DNA of 64,000 bases, taken from Phenylobacterium glaciei (GTDB lineage: Bacteria; Pseudomonadota; Alphaproteobacteria; Caulobacterales; Caulobacteraceae). The notes below the pieces were generated by a model. It worked only from the letters and a program-made list of their open reading frames with translations, was not told where the DNA came from and did not search any database. Positions 55,522-64,000 of this stretch are shown in pieces. The DNA is taken from positions 3,311,501-3,375,500 of the forward strand of contig NZ_JAGSGD010000001.1 of the NCBI RefSeq assembly GCF_016772415.1. Reading direction: 5' to 3'. The stretch's first letter is position 1, and each line of letters starts with the position of its first letter. The translations under genes and the position numbers were made by a program.

Positions 55522-55673
55522 CAGGGTCCTGATCGGCGGAACGGGTCGCTGACCCAGGCTATTGGGATTCGCGGCGCCACAGACCGCCGGGGCCCCCACG
55601 GGCGAACTTGTCGCACGCGATACGGGACAAGATTGGTCATGGACGCGACACAGGTCGCAGATATGGTGAGATC

Positions 55674-56324
55674 ATGCTTCCGCCCCGCCACTATCCGACC
55701 CCCGCCGCCAAATGCGCCGACCTCGTGGTGCACATCACCGGCCTGACCCTGGCCCTTGTCGGCGGCGGTATCCTGCTGGGTCTGTCGGTGAAGATCGGCA
55801 GCCTGGGCCAGGTGGCGGCGGTGGCCGTCTACAGCGTGGCCATGGTGGCGATGCTGGGCCTTTCCACCGCCTACAACTTCGCCAAGCCGACCTGGCGGCC
55901 GCTGCTGCGCCGCTTCGACCATGCCGGCATCTTCCTGATGATCGCCGGCTCCTACACCCCTTTCACCACCCAGAACCTGACCGGCGCCTGGTCTGTCGCC
56001 ATGACCACGGCGGTCTGGTCGCTGGCGGCGCTGGGAATCTTCGGAAAGCTGTTCCTGCCTGGCCTGGGCCGCCGCTTCTGGGTCGGGCTGTACCTGGCGC
56101 TGGGCTGGCTGGTGCTGGTGGCCATCAAGCCGATGGTGGACGGCCTGTCCTGGGTCGCCCTGCTGCTGCTGGCGCTCGGCGGCGCGATCTATTCCACCGG
56201 CGCGGTCTTCTACCTGCTGGAGAAGCTGCGCTTCCGCCGCGCCATCTGGCACGGCCACGTGGTGGGCGGCGCGGCTCTGCAATACGTCGCGGTGCTGATG
56301 GGCGTCGTCCTGGCCCAGCACTAG
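55674..56324 (+). CDS. Hemolysin III / PAQR-family membrane protein
   Basis: 216 aa with seven membrane spans. Family segments are ADLVVHITGLTLALVGGGIL, AYNFAKPTWRPLLRRFDHAGIFLMIAGSYTPF and a C-terminal WHGHVVGGAALQYVAVL. The S-RRxDHA-G-Y(T)PF set and the late His match the metal-dependent CREST hydrolase core. Bacterial members are called hemolysin III (YqfA) though their role is more likely in lipids or fatty-acid homeostasis. The start at MLPPRHYP has GGTGAG upstream. Its TAG stop is followed at once by the stop of the convergent gene (CTAGCTAG). Confidence 0.92.
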   Translation: MLPPRHYPTPAAKCADLVVHITGLTLALVGGGILLGLSVKIGSLGQVAAVAVYSVAMVAMLGLSTAYNFAKPTWRPLLRRFDHAGIFLMIAGSYTPFTTQNLTGAWSVAMTTAVWSLAALGIFGKLFLPGLGRRFWVGLYLALGWLVLVAIKPMVDGLSWVALLLLALGGAIYSTGAVFYLLEKLRFRRAIWHGHVVGGAALQYVAVLMGVVLAQH

Positions 56325-56687
56325 CTAGGACGCGACACCCTTCACGATCCTCACGGTGATCGGCTCGCCGGTCACAGCCTTGGCCTTCCAGCTCGCCCCC
56401 GAGGGAAGGGCCGTGCAGTAGCGGAACGGCACGGCGCGGGGCTTGGCCTGCTTCAGGCAGACCTTGTCGGCCTTCAAGCTCCACAACCCACTGGAGGGCG
56501 TGCGATGCCGGCCCTTGGCGGTATAGGTCCCGTCCTTCTTCAGCCACAGCAGCGCCGTGCGGCCATCCGGATAGGTGGAGACCACCGTGTTGCCGAAGGC
56601 GCGCTCGAGCGGCGCGGCGTCAGCGGCCAGGGCCGCCACCGGCGCGGCCAGCAGTGCGAAGGCCAGCAGCGATATCGAAGGTTTCAT
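56325..56687 (-). CDS. Exported protein of unknown function
   Basis: 120 aa. A signal peptide (MKPSISLLAFALLAAPVAAL, cleavage near ALAADA) precedes a mature domain of about 100 residues with TALLWLKKDGTYTAKGRHR, SSGLWSLKADKVCLKQ and FRYCTALPSGASWKAK. Repeated short strand pairs with G-W patterns and two Cys suggest a small beta-rich fold. I do not recognise a named family. The start was set by the signal peptide; the open frame extends far upstream but without sense. It is convergent with the hemolysin III-like gene. Confidence 0.7.
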   Translation of the reverse strand: MKPSISLLAFALLAAPVAALAADAAPLERAFGNTVVSTYPDGRTALLWLKKDGTYTAKGRHRTPSSGLWSLKADKVCLKQAKPRAVPFRYCTALPSGASWKAKAVTGEPITVRIVKGVAS

Positions 56688-56762
56688 GGTCGCATCCGTG
56701 GGCCAGCGGAAGCGCGGCGGGCTGAAAATCCTTCGCAGGGGTGTCGGTTCCTTGGCGGGGTG

Positions 56763-56855
56763 ATGATGTCCGAAATCGGCCAGACCTTGGCTGCGCATCC
56801 GCCCATGATGGCCCCGGGGGCCGAAATCCTGAAGAAGACCCTCGAAGCCGCCTGA
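56763..56855 (+). CDS. Possible 30-aa small protein
   Basis: The frame reads MMSEIGQTLAAHPPMMAPGA then EILKKTLEAA and stops with TGA. GGCGGGG a few bases upstream could serve as a ribosome-binding site. Nearly all third positions are G or C, as in real genes here. The predicted peptide has a Pro-rich turn between two amphipathic helices. It lies in an otherwise empty 277-bp gap before the D-aminoacylase gene. The evidence is codon bias only, so it may be chance. Confidence 0.35.
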   Translation: MMSEIGQTLAAHPPMMAPGAEILKKTLEAA

Positions 56856-56862
56856 CGTGGGG

Positions 56863-56934
56863 TCATACTTTCCGGCCGCGCAACTTGGGTTCATGCTGCC
56901 TGGAGTTGGGTCCGCAGGCGCGGCCGGAATGACG
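56863..56934. repeat. REP-like palindrome (family C)
   Basis: TCCGGCCGCG (56871-56880) and CGCGGCCGGA (56919-56928) are complementary arms flanked by TCAT and ATGACG, so the ends recall family A's CGTCAT..ATGACG. The loop of about 38 bases is unstructured. It precedes the D-aminoacylase start by 30 bases. Confidence 0.7.
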
Positions 56935-56964
56935 TCTGCGTAGCCCCTCGACCGAGGGCGGACG

Positions 56965-58701
56965 ATGCATGATCTGGTGATCCGAAACGGGCGTGTGGTG
57001 GACGGCGCCGAGACCCCGGCCTTCCTGGCCGACATCGCCATCGACAACGGCAAGATCACCGCCATTGGAAAGATCACGCAGGGCGGACGCCGCGAGATCG
57101 ACGCCGGCGGCCTGATCGTCACCCCCGGCTGGGTCGACATCCATACCCACTATGACGGCCAGGTGACCTGGGACCCCTATCTGGCCCCGTCGAGCTGGCA
57201 CGGGGTGACCACGGCGGTGATGGGCAATTGCGGCGTGGGCTTCGCGCCCGTCCGCCCCGACCGCCACGCCTGGCTCATCGAGCTGATGGAAGGCGTCGAG
57301 GACATCCCCGGCGCCGCCCTCTCCGAAGGCATCAAGTGGACCTGGGAGACCTTCCCCGAATATCTGAACAGCCTTGAGGGCCAGCCCCGGGTGATCGATG
57401 TCGCCACCCAGGTGCCGCACGGCGCGGTGCGGGCCTATGTCATGGGCGAGCGCGGCGCGCGCAACGAGCCCGCCACCGCCGAGGACATCGCTGAAATGTC
57501 CCGCATCGTGGGTGAAGGTGTCGCCGCCGGGGCGCTCGGCTTCTCCACCTCGCGCACCATGCTGCACCTGGCCAAGGACGGCGAGCCGGTCCCCGGCACC
57601 TTCGCCGCCGAGGATGAACTGCTGGGCATCGGCCGGGCCATGGGCCTGGCCGGTCACGGGGTGTTCGAGATGGCGTCGGACATGGCGCCCGCCGAGGACG
57701 AGTTCAACTGGATGCGGGCCCTGTCGGCCGAGACCGGCGTGCCGGTCACCTACGGCCTGCTGCAGTCGCCGGTGAAGGCCGACGGTTGGCGCCGCCTGCT
57801 GCAACTGACCGAGGAGGCTCGGGCCGAAGGCGCCCAGATCACCGCCCAGATCGCCTGCCGCCCCACCGGCATGGTGCTGGGCTGGCAGAGCACGGTGCAT
57901 CCCTTCATCGGCCGCGAGACCTACCGCCAACTCTCCGCCCTGCCCTTCGCCGAGCGTATCGTGCATCTGCGCGACGCCACTGTCCGCGCCCAGATACTGT
58001 CCGAGCCCTCGCGGCCCATGGGCGTCATCGGCATGATCCTGACGCAAGGCTTCGACCGCATGTTCCGCCTGGAGCATGAGAGCGGCCTGGACTACGAGCC
58101 CCGCGCCGAGGACTCCATCGCCCACCTGGCCAAGACCACCGGCCAGTCGCCCGACGCCATCGTCTACGACATGCTCATGGAGAAGGACGGCCGTGGCTAT
58201 ATCTACCTGCCGCTGCTGAACTATGCGGAGTTCAACTTCGACCATATCCACGAGATGATGAACCACCCCAACACGGTGCTCAGCCTGTCGGACGGCGGAG
58301 CCCACTGCGGGGTGATCTGCGACGCCAGCTTCCCCACCTACATGCTGACCCACTGGGTCCGCGACCGCTCGCGCGGCGAGCGCCTATCCCTGGAGAAGGT
58401 GGTCTCCATGCAGACCCGCGACACCGCCCGGCTCTACGGCCTGCACGATCGTGGAACGCTGGCGCCCGGCATGAAGGCCGACCTCAATCTCATCGACTTC
58501 GAGAAGCTGGCGATCCTGGCGCCGGAGATGGCCTTCGACCTGCCCGCCCAGGGCCGCCGCCTCATCCAGCGCGCCCAGGGTTATGTCGCCACCCTCGTCG
58601 ACGGCCTGGTCACCTTCGAGAACGGCGAGGCCACCGGCGAGATGCCCGGCAAGCTGATCCGGGGTCCGCAGTACGCACCGATGGCGCAGGCGGCGGAGTA
58701 G
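56965..58701 (+). CDS. N-acyl-D-amino-acid deacylase family amidohydrolase
   Basis: 578 aa. Opening [20 protein letters not shown] and the metal site [17 protein letters not shown] are typical of D-aminoacylases. [19 protein letters not shown] carries the conserved Cys of this family, and [12 protein letters not shown] and [20 protein letters not shown] (Asp/His ligands) follow. The C-terminal beta part ends [14 protein letters not shown]. It hydrolyses N-acyl-D-amino acids or a related cyclic amide in the cytoplasm. It appears to stand alone; a YihQ-type glycosidase gene is convergent downstream. Confidence 0.9.
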   Translation: MHDLVIRNGRVVDGAETPAFLADIAIDNGKITAIGKITQGGRREIDAGGLIVTPGWVDIHTHYDGQVTWDPYLAPSSWHGVTTAVMGNCGVGFAPVRPDRHAWLIELMEGVEDIPGAALSEGIKWTWETFPEYLNSLEGQPRVIDVATQVPHGAVRAYVMGERGARNEPATAEDIAEMSRIVGEGVAAGALGFSTSRTMLHLAKDGEPVPGTFAAEDELLGIGRAMGLAGHGVFEMASDMAPAEDEFNWMRALSAETGVPVTYGLLQSPVKADGWRRLLQLTEEARAEGAQITAQIACRPTGMVLGWQSTVHPFIGRETYRQLSALPFAERIVHLRDATVRAQILSEPSRPMGVIGMILTQGFDRMFRLEHESGLDYEPRAEDSIAHLAKTTGQSPDAIVYDMLMEKDGRGYIYLPLLNYAEFNFDHIHEMMNHPNTVLSLSDGGAHCGVICDASFPTYMLTHWVRDRSRGERLSLEKVVSMQTRDTARLYGLHDRGTLAPGMKADLNLIDFEKLAILAPEMAFDLPAQGRRLIQRAQGYVATLVDGLVTFENGEATGEMPGKLIRGPQYAPMAQAAE

Positions 58702-58746
58702 GCCCAACCGGGACGAGTGCAGCCAGGAAGTGCGAGGGCGGCCCGC

Positions 58747-60750
58747 CTAGATCTGGCCGAGGGCGGCGAACAAGGCCGCGTCGGGTGAACCTTCGCGGTA
58801 GAAGACCGGCGGATAGCCCAACTCGGCGACAACCGCGATCTCGACGCCACCGGCTTGCCGGTCGCCCGTCCACACGTTCACCCAGTCGGCGCCGGCGGGG
58901 AGATAGACCTCGCGGTCGGTCTTGCCCTCGCGGATGACCGGAGCCACCAGCAGGTCTGCGCCGTAGAGATACTGGGTCTGGTCGGCATAGGTTTTCGGGT
59001 CATCCTGGAAGTGCAGGAACATCGGCCGCTGCAGCGGCAGGCCGGTGGCCGCCGCCTCCGCAGACAGCCCCGCCACATAGGGCGCCAGGTGGCGGAAGAC
59101 CCGCGTCATCCGCGCGAAGTGGGCCAGGACCTGGGGGTCTCCGTCGAGCTGCAGGTTCTCGTCGGGGCGGTTGCCCTCGTGGGAGCGCATCACCGGGGTG
59201 AAGGCCGCCATCTCCGACCAGCGCATCAGCAGTTCGGCGGTCCGCACATTGCCGAACAGGCTGGTGTAACCGCCGATGTCGCTGTGGTGGTAGGCGTTGC
59301 CCAGCAGGCCTGAGGACAGGGCCCCACAGATCACCGTGCCGATGCCGTCATGGCGGCTGAAGTCCACGCACTGGTCGCCGGCCCACAGCAGCGGGCAATG
59401 GGCCTGGACCCCCGTGAAGCCCGCCCGCAGGAAGAACAGCGCCTCGCCGGTCATGCCGCGCTTGGCGACGGCGCGGGCATTGACCTCCGCCCACAGGGTC
59501 GGCCAGGCGTTGTGCATCAGCATGCCGTCAACGCCGTTGGCCAGCTTCACATCGGTGGGGAGGTATTCTCCGAAGTCGGCCATCCAGCCCGACAGGCCGA
59601 AGTCCAGCATCTGGCGGCCGATGATCTCCTCCTCGAACCAGTCGCAGGCCTCGGGGATGGTGAAGTCCACCACGCCGCAGTCGAACTCGCCGAAGTCGAC
59701 GATGTAGGGACCGGCGCCGTCCAGGGTCAGGGCCAGGTAGCCCTTGGCCTTGGCCAGCTCATAGAAGCTGCCGTCCACCGCCAGATAGGGGTTCACGTAG
59801 CCGAGGAAACGGATGCCCTTGGCCCGCAGTTCGCCGATCTGAGTGTCGAGGTTCGGGTAGCGCTTGGGGTTCCACTTCCAGTCCCAGAACAGTCGCTTGC
59901 CGAAGGAGGTGATGCGCAGCCCCACCCAGTCCTCGCACCACAGCCCGGCGACGGCGACATCGGCGTCGAGGAAGTTCTGCAGCCGGTCGAAGCTCTCCGC
60001 CCCCTGCTTGAGGCCAACGATCGCGCCCTCCAGCACCCAGGCCGGAAGCTGCGGCTGGCGACCGAAGCGCTCGGAGAGGACCCCGACGATCTCGACAAAG
60101 GTGTCCCGCGCCCAGACCTCGATCCTGGCCGGGATCTCCCAGACCTCGATCTCGTGGAATCCGTCGTGGCGGAAGTCGAAGACGCTGTAGGCTGTGGTGT
60201 CGACGTGCAGGGCGTAGAGCCGCGACGAGACATAGGTTGGCTGCGGATAGTTGGTGTTGAAGTAGTCTCCCCCCGCGCCGCCCAGATCGGCCTGGAGCGT
60301 AATCAGCTTGGTCTTGTCGCGGCCCACTCCGGGCTCCGAGGTCCACAGCGGGAAACGCCGGCCGCGCATGTCGAAATAGGACATCTGCTCGCCGCCACCC
60401 CAGACGTGCTCACCGGCCTCGGCGACTGTGCGAATCCAAAGACGGTTGAGGCTTGGATCGGTGGCTTCCAGCCCGATGGAGTCCGCGCCTATGGTCAAGA
60501 CCAGGACGGCCGCGTCTGCCGCCGAGGCGGCGAGCGCGATGGAGACCGCCTCGCCCTGACGGGTGATGGTCGCCGCACGCAACGCCACCCGCTCCGTCAC
60601 ATAATCGGCGATCTTGAAGTTGCCCCGCAGCATCTGAACCTCGGGTTCGCCGCGGCCGACGAAGACGCAAGGGGCGGCGGCCGAATGGCGCAGAATCACC
60701 CGACCGGCCTCGACGACCTCAAAGCCCGAGGGCCGCTCGTTCACCTGCAT
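58747..60750 (-). CDS. GH31 glycosidase, YihQ/sulfoquinovosidase type
   Basis: 667 aa. The nucleophile Asp is in GWMADFGEYLPTD, the exact YihQ-type context, and the acid/base Asp in LLWAGDQCVDFS. Family-diagnostic segments are HVWGGGEQMSYFDMRG and GLWCEDWVGLRITSFGKRLF; in E. coli YihQ the latter region supplies the Arg and Trp that recognise the sulfonate. It would release sulfoquinovose from plant sulfolipid derivatives; an alpha-glucosidase is the alternative. No signal peptide is evident. The start at 60750 has AGGAG 7 bases upstream. No other sulfoglycolysis genes are adjacent. Confidence 0.85.
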   Translation of the reverse strand: MQVNERPSGFEVVEAGRVILRHSAAAPCVFVGRGEPEVQMLRGNFKIADYVTERVALRAATITRQGEAVSIALAASAADAAVLVLTIGADSIGLEATDPSLNRLWIRTVAEAGEHVWGGGEQMSYFDMRGRRFPLWTSEPGVGRDKTKLITLQADLGGAGGDYFNTNYPQPTYVSSRLYALHVDTTAYSVFDFRHDGFHEIEVWEIPARIEVWARDTFVEIVGVLSERFGRQPQLPAWVLEGAIVGLKQGAESFDRLQNFLDADVAVAGLWCEDWVGLRITSFGKRLFWDWKWNPKRYPNLDTQIGELRAKGIRFLGYVNPYLAVDGSFYELAKAKGYLALTLDGAGPYIVDFGEFDCGVVDFTIPEACDWFEEEIIGRQMLDFGLSGWMADFGEYLPTDVKLANGVDGMLMHNAWPTLWAEVNARAVAKRGMTGEALFFLRAGFTGVQAHCPLLWAGDQCVDFSRHDGIGTVICGALSSGLLGNAYHHSDIGGYTSLFGNVRTAELLMRWSEMAAFTPVMRSHEGNRPDENLQLDGDPQVLAHFARMTRVFRHLAPYVAGLSAEAAATGLPLQRPMFLHFQDDPKTYADQTQYLYGADLLVAPVIREGKTDREVYLPAGADWVNVWTGDRQAGGVEIAVVAELGYPPVFYREGSPDAALFAALGQI

Positions 60751-61057
60751 GCAAACTCCTCTACCCAGAATCCCTGTGGGTCTGCGTACCATCCCTGACG
60801 TCTCGCAAGGGCGCGACCAACGTGGATCACGGACGAATTCTATAAGGCCGCGTGGGGCTGGAGCACCTAGATCCGCCAGCGGGCCCCCGTGACAGCGAGG
60901 GCCATTAAGGCATCATGGTCGGCGCCAACTTCGGCATCTAAGGCGCTGCAGCCCGGGACCTCGCGCGTTATGTGCGGCCCAGGGCTTCTTCTTCCGCGAA
61001 CGCGTGGAACCAGCCGGACTCCCGAGCCTTCTGTCCTCACATTCCAGCGAGGCGCTC

Positions 61058-61432
61058 ATGAGTATTTTCGGCAAGATCTTCGACAAGATTTTCCACCACA
61101 AGACCGCGGCCGCCCCGGCGCCCGCGCAGCCCTCGGCGGCGCCGACGGCCGCCCCGGCCGCGACGGCCCCCGCGCCTGTCGACGTCGAGGCGGTGCTGAC
61201 CGCTATGGCGGCCCAGAAGGGCGGCGGCGGCAACTGGCGCACCTCGATCGTCGACCTGCTGAAGATGCTGGACCTGGATTCCAGCCTCGATGCGCGCAAG
61301 GAGCTGGGCCAGGAACTCGGCGTGCATGCCGGCGCCGACGGCAGCGCCGAGCAGAACATCGCCCTGCAAAAGGCGGTCTGGAAGAAGCTGGCCGAGAACG
61401 GCGGCAAGGTTCCCGCCAGCCTCCAGGACTGA
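61058..61432 (+). CDS. DUF3597-family protein
   Basis: 124 aa. It opens MSIFGKIFDKIFHHK, then an Ala/Pro linker (about 17-45) and a compact helical domain with VDVEAVLTAMAAQKGGGGNW, RTSIVDLLKMLDLDSSLDAR and KELGQELGV, characteristic of DUF3597, a small family of unknown function. A weak EcfG-like sequence GGAAC (61006-61010) with CTTC 17 bases later lies upstream. The 307 bases before it (60751-61057) show nothing else recognisable. It is probably cytoplasmic; a stress role is conjecture. Confidence 0.88.
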   Translation: MSIFGKIFDKIFHHKTAAAPAPAQPSAAPTAAPAATAPAPVDVEAVLTAMAAQKGGGGNWRTSIVDLLKMLDLDSSLDARKELGQELGVHAGADGSAEQNIALQKAVWKKLAENGGKVPASLQD

Positions 61433-61544
61433 CGCGGCGAGGCGCGGAGAGGACGTCTGACGCCCTTTCCGCGCGCCTGTTAACGGCCATTCAACGCCAA
61501 CTCGCTCTACTGCGGCCGACCGCAGAACGTGGAGCGAATATCCG

Positions 61545-62573
61545 ATGGCGCTTGCCGAGACCTCGTTGACGCTGGAGGGCGCCGACCGCCGCCGGACCGT
61601 CATGGGCCGCACCGCCGTCGTGCTGGGCCTGTTGGTCTACGCCACCCTGCTCGCCGCCGCTTGGTGGGCGGTGGTCCACCTGCTCCCCGACCAGATCACC
61701 CTCCAGGCCTTCGGCAGGACCAAGGTCGTGGGCGACGTCCACAACCGCATCGTCACCGGCATCGGCCTGGTGGCCGCCATCCTGCCGACAGCGCTCTGGA
61801 TCGAAGCCCTCGTCGTGGGTTGGGAGCGCAGTTCCGTCCGGGCGCTGATCTTCAACCCGACCCAATCCATGCGGACCGACCTCGCCGTCCTGGTCCTGGG
61901 TCAGGGCCACGTGCTCGAGCTGGTGGGCAAGGTGATGATGCTGGGCGCCTCGATGATCTCGGGCCTGGTGATCCGCGACTGGATCGCGGCCCGGACCGGC
62001 TTCGCGGTCGACCCCAGCGGCCTGCCCTTGGCGCTGCAGGTGGTGATCTATTTCTACGTCTACACCTTCTTCGACTATTGGACGCACAGACTCGACCACA
62101 CCCGGTTCTTCTGGCCGATCCACCGCTACCACCACTCGGCGGAGGACTTCTGCGTCGTTACCTCGGCGCGGCAGCACCCGGCCACCTTCAGCGCCATCTT
62201 CGTGATCAACCTGCCGCTGGCCATCCTGGGGGCGACGCCTTCGGTGATGATCTTTGTCAGCGTGGTGGTGACCACGGTGGGCTTCCTGATCCATTCGCAG
62301 CTGCAGTCGGACTGGGGCTGGGTCGGCCGCTGGGTGATCCAGTCGCCCCTGCACCACCGCCTGCACCACAAGCTGGACATGACCTACCCCACCGGCCACT
62401 TCGCCATGGCCCCGATCTGGGACCGGCTGTTCGGCACCTGGTATGGCGGCGCCAGGCGCGACCTGGTGATCGGCGTCAGCCAGCCCTACCGCCACGGCTT
62501 CTGGATCGTGCCGGACCTGCTGCGGGACTACTGGCACTTCTGGTCGGGCTTCGTGATCAAGCGCACCGACTAA
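61545..62573 (+). CDS. Sterol desaturase / fatty acid hydroxylase family protein
   Basis: 342 aa with about five membrane spans. The di-iron histidine motifs are HRLDHTRFFWPIHRYHHSAEDF (H-x3-H and H-x2-HH) and SPLHHRLHHKLDMTYPTGHF. The enzyme hydroxylates or desaturates a lipid, such as a hopanoid, carotenoid or fatty acid, in the inner membrane. The substrate cannot be deduced. The start at 61545 (MALAETSL) has GGAG 10 bases upstream. It appears monocistronic, 104 bases before pta. Confidence 0.9.
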   Translation: MALAETSLTLEGADRRRTVMGRTAVVLGLLVYATLLAAAWWAVVHLLPDQITLQAFGRTKVVGDVHNRIVTGIGLVAAILPTALWIEALVVGWERSSVRALIFNPTQSMRTDLAVLVLGQGHVLELVGKVMMLGASMISGLVIRDWIAARTGFAVDPSGLPLALQVVIYFYVYTFFDYWTHRLDHTRFFWPIHRYHHSAEDFCVVTSARQHPATFSAIFVINLPLAILGATPSVMIFVSVVVTTVGFLIHSQLQSDWGWVGRWVIQSPLHHRLHHKLDMTYPTGHFAMAPIWDRLFGTWYGGARRDLVIGVSQPYRHGFWIVPDLLRDYWHFWSGFVIKRTD

Positions 62574-62677
62574 GGACTCCGCCCGCGCGCGATGAGCGTG
62601 TGTCAGCAGGCCGACGCAAGCGCTAGAACAGCTTCAGGCCTGCCGCGCCACGACGGGGGCAACGCCAGGAGCGCCCG

Positions 62678-63634
62678 ATGGCAACGACAGAGACCGAGTA
62701 CCGCACCCACGGCTGGCACGAGCAGCTGCTGGCGCGCTGTGCGGGACAACCGCCCATCGCCACCGCTGTCGTCCATCCCTGCGATCCGACCAGCCTGCAG
62801 GCCGCCGCCGAGGCCGCGTCGCTCGGCTTGATATCGCCGATCCTGGTGGGGCCCGAGGTGAAGATCCGGGCGGCAGCGGCTGCGGCCAAGACCGACATCT
62901 CCAGCTTCCGGCTGGAGCCGACCCCCCATAGCCACGCCGCCGCCGCCCGCGGTGTCGCCCTGGTTCGCGCCGGCGAGGCTCAGCTGCTGATGAAGGGCTC
63001 GCTGCATACCGACGAGCTGATGGAGGCGGTCATGGACGCCCAGACCGGCCTGCGGACCGGCCGGCGGATCAGCCACGTCTACATCATGGACGTGCCCATG
63101 TACCCGCGGCCGCTGTTCATCACTGATGCGGCGATCAACATCGCTCCCACCCTGGAGGACAAGCGCGACATCGTCCAAAACGCCATCGACCTGGCCCATG
63201 TGCTGGGGGTGGAGCATCCCCGCGTCGCCATCCTGTCGGCCGTCGAGACGGTGACCTCCAAGCTGCAGTCGACCCTGGACGCCGCGGCCCTGTGCAAGAT
63301 GGCCGACCGGGGGCAGATCACCGGCGCTGTGCTCGACGGCCCGCTGGCCTTCGACAACGCCATCAGCCTCGAGGCCGCGAAGGACAAGGGCATCGTCTCG
63401 GAGGTGGCGGGCCGGGCCGACATCGTGGTCGTTCCGGACCTGGTCTCCGGCAATATCCTCGCCAAGCAGTTGACCTTCCTGGCCGGCGCCGACGCCGCCG
63501 GCGTCGTGCTGGGCGCCCGGGTCCCGATCATCCTGACCAGCCGGGCCGATGCGGAGAGCGCCCGTGTCGCATCCTGCGCGGTCGCCGTGCTGATGGCGCG
63601 CGCCGCCCAGACAGCCGGGAGGCCAGCGGCTTGA
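62678..63634 (+). CDS. pta: Phosphate acetyltransferase
   Basis: 318 aa, the short single-domain form. It has ATAVVHPCDPTSLQAAAEAASLG and LISPILVGPEVKI at the N-terminus, MKGSLHTDELMEAVM for substrate binding and VVPDLVSGNILAKQLTFLAGADAAGVVLGA near the C-terminus, typical of PTA/PTB enzymes. It interconverts acetyl-CoA and acetyl phosphate in the cytoplasm. A phosphate butyryltransferase is the alternative. The stop overlaps the TTG start of ackA, so both steps of the Pta-AckA pathway are translated together. GGAG is 9 bases before the ATG. Confidence 0.92.
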   Translation: MATTETEYRTHGWHEQLLARCAGQPPIATAVVHPCDPTSLQAAAEAASLGLISPILVGPEVKIRAAAAAAKTDISSFRLEPTPHSHAAAARGVALVRAGEAQLLMKGSLHTDELMEAVMDAQTGLRTGRRISHVYIMDVPMYPRPLFITDAAINIAPTLEDKRDIVQNAIDLAHVLGVEHPRVAILSAVETVTSKLQSTLDAAALCKMADRGQITGAVLDGPLAFDNAISLEAAKDKGIVSEVAGRADIVVVPDLVSGNILAKQLTFLAGADAAGVVLGARVPIILTSRADAESARVASCAVAVLMARAAQTAGRPAA

Positions 63635-64000
63635 GCGACGCCGTCCTCACCCTCAACGCCGGCTCATCCAGCCTGAAGTTCGCGCTCTACACGGTGGGGG
63701 GACCGGCGCCACGCCTGATGTCGCGGGGCCAGATCGAGGGTGTCGGAACCGCGCCGCATCTGGTGGCAAAGGGGCCTGACGGGGCGGTGTTGGCCGAGCG
63801 GCGCTGGACCGACGCAGACCTGGATCACGAAGCCTTCTTCGCCACGCTTCTGGCTTTCGTCGATGATCACCTCGGGGGAGATCGCCTGTGCGCGATCGGC
63901 CACCGCATCGTCCACGGCGGAGCCGACTTCTCCCGCCCGGTCCTCGTGGATGACCGGGTCCTGGCTCGCCTGGAGGTCCTCAGCCCGCTGGCGCCGCTCC
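63631..64000 (+). CDS. ackA: Acetate kinase, N-terminal part (cut by window end)
   Basis: The first 123 codons are present. After TTG (63631) the protein reads SDAVLTLNAGSSSLKFALY, the ATP/acetate-kinase signature with catalytic Asn and Ser/Lys, and later AIGHRIVHGGADFSRP, which carries the conserved HRIVHGG. GGGAGG lies 8 bases upstream of the TTG, which overlaps the pta stop (TTGA). It converts acetyl phosphate and ADP to acetate and ATP, completing the pathway begun by pta. The gene runs past the window. Confidence 0.92.
   Translation, partial: MSDAVLTLNAGSSSLKFALYTVGGPAPRLMSRGQIEGVGTAPHLVAKGPDGAVLAERRWTDADLDHEAFFATLLAFVDDHLGGDRLCAIGHRIVHGGADFSRPVLVDDRVLARLEVLSPLAPL

Noticed and set aside
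56688..57140. Long N-terminal extension of the exported protein frame at 56325
   Set aside because: The signal peptide starts at 56687; the extension runs through the repeat and antisense of the D-aminoacylase start.

Overview
The window is about 64 kb of GC-rich chromosome from an alphaproteobacterium, most likely Caulobacteraceae (Phenylobacterium or Caulobacter type). I infer this from G/C at most third codon positions, the gene families present (indolepyruvate ferredoxin oxidoreductase with a divergent Lrp gene, L2HGDH-like oxidoreductase, TTC38-like TPR protein, DUF6491, Lmo0937, serralysin, sulfoquinovosidase-like GH31) and long 'CGTCATCC..CGGGCTTGTCCCG' palindromic intergenic repeats of a kind known in this group. 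It is ordinary, densely coded chromosome with one accessory-looking patch at about 37.5-42.5 kb. I see no rRNA, CRISPR, prophage or transposase gene.

Layout: 0-1.3 kb, end of a hybrid kinase and a Cys-rich unknown. 1.3-5.8 kb, a TetR-controlled divergent efflux locus (EmrA-like, thioesterase, TetR / EmrB-like, methyltransferase) around a palindromic operator. 5.9-9.2 kb, RTX serralysin, acetyltransferase, lipoprotein, beta-trefoil protein and tRNA-Met. 9.2-13.2 kb, glycosyltransferase, asparagine synthase and PQQ-type sugar dehydrogenase. 13.4-18.4 kb, luciferase-like and FAD oxidoreductases, an amino-acid permease and a TPR protein. 18.5-24.8 kb, IorAB fusion with divergent Lrp, pirin, and a MerR / glutaredoxin-MauE pair around a mer-like operator. 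24.8-37.5 kb, housekeeping genes (pgsA, uvrC, epimerase, acyl-CoA synthetase, HAD, hybrid kinase, coaD) and a tiny Lmo0937 stress-type gene. 37.5-42.5 kb, APH-like kinase, Phd/PIN and HicAB toxin-antitoxin pairs sharing a stop tetramer, a roughly 746-bp segment with terminal inverted repeats around one unknown gene, and two tandem small membrane paralogs. 42.5-47.4 kb, pentapeptide-repeat protein, thiC with TPP riboswitch, DUF6491, a D-cysteine desulfhydrase/sulfo-lyase and a racemase. 47.5-58.7 kb, peptidases, TPR protein, DMT transporter, chemoreceptor, a tandemly duplicated HTH-like protein, hemolysin III and a D-aminoacylase. 58.7-64 kb, YihQ-type GH31, DUF3597, sterol desaturase family, and pta with the start of ackA.

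The best regulatory signals are the TPP riboswitch with an SD-sequestering hairpin, the mer-type operator, the TetR and Phd operators, an EcfG-like promoter before the Lmo0937 gene and one clear intrinsic terminator. The most novel-looking items are the TIR-bounded cassette with its unknown ORF, the MerR lacking one of the mercury cysteines with its membrane glutaredoxin, the duplicated HTH-like protein and the tandem small paralogs. All calls come from reading the sequence; no database search was run.
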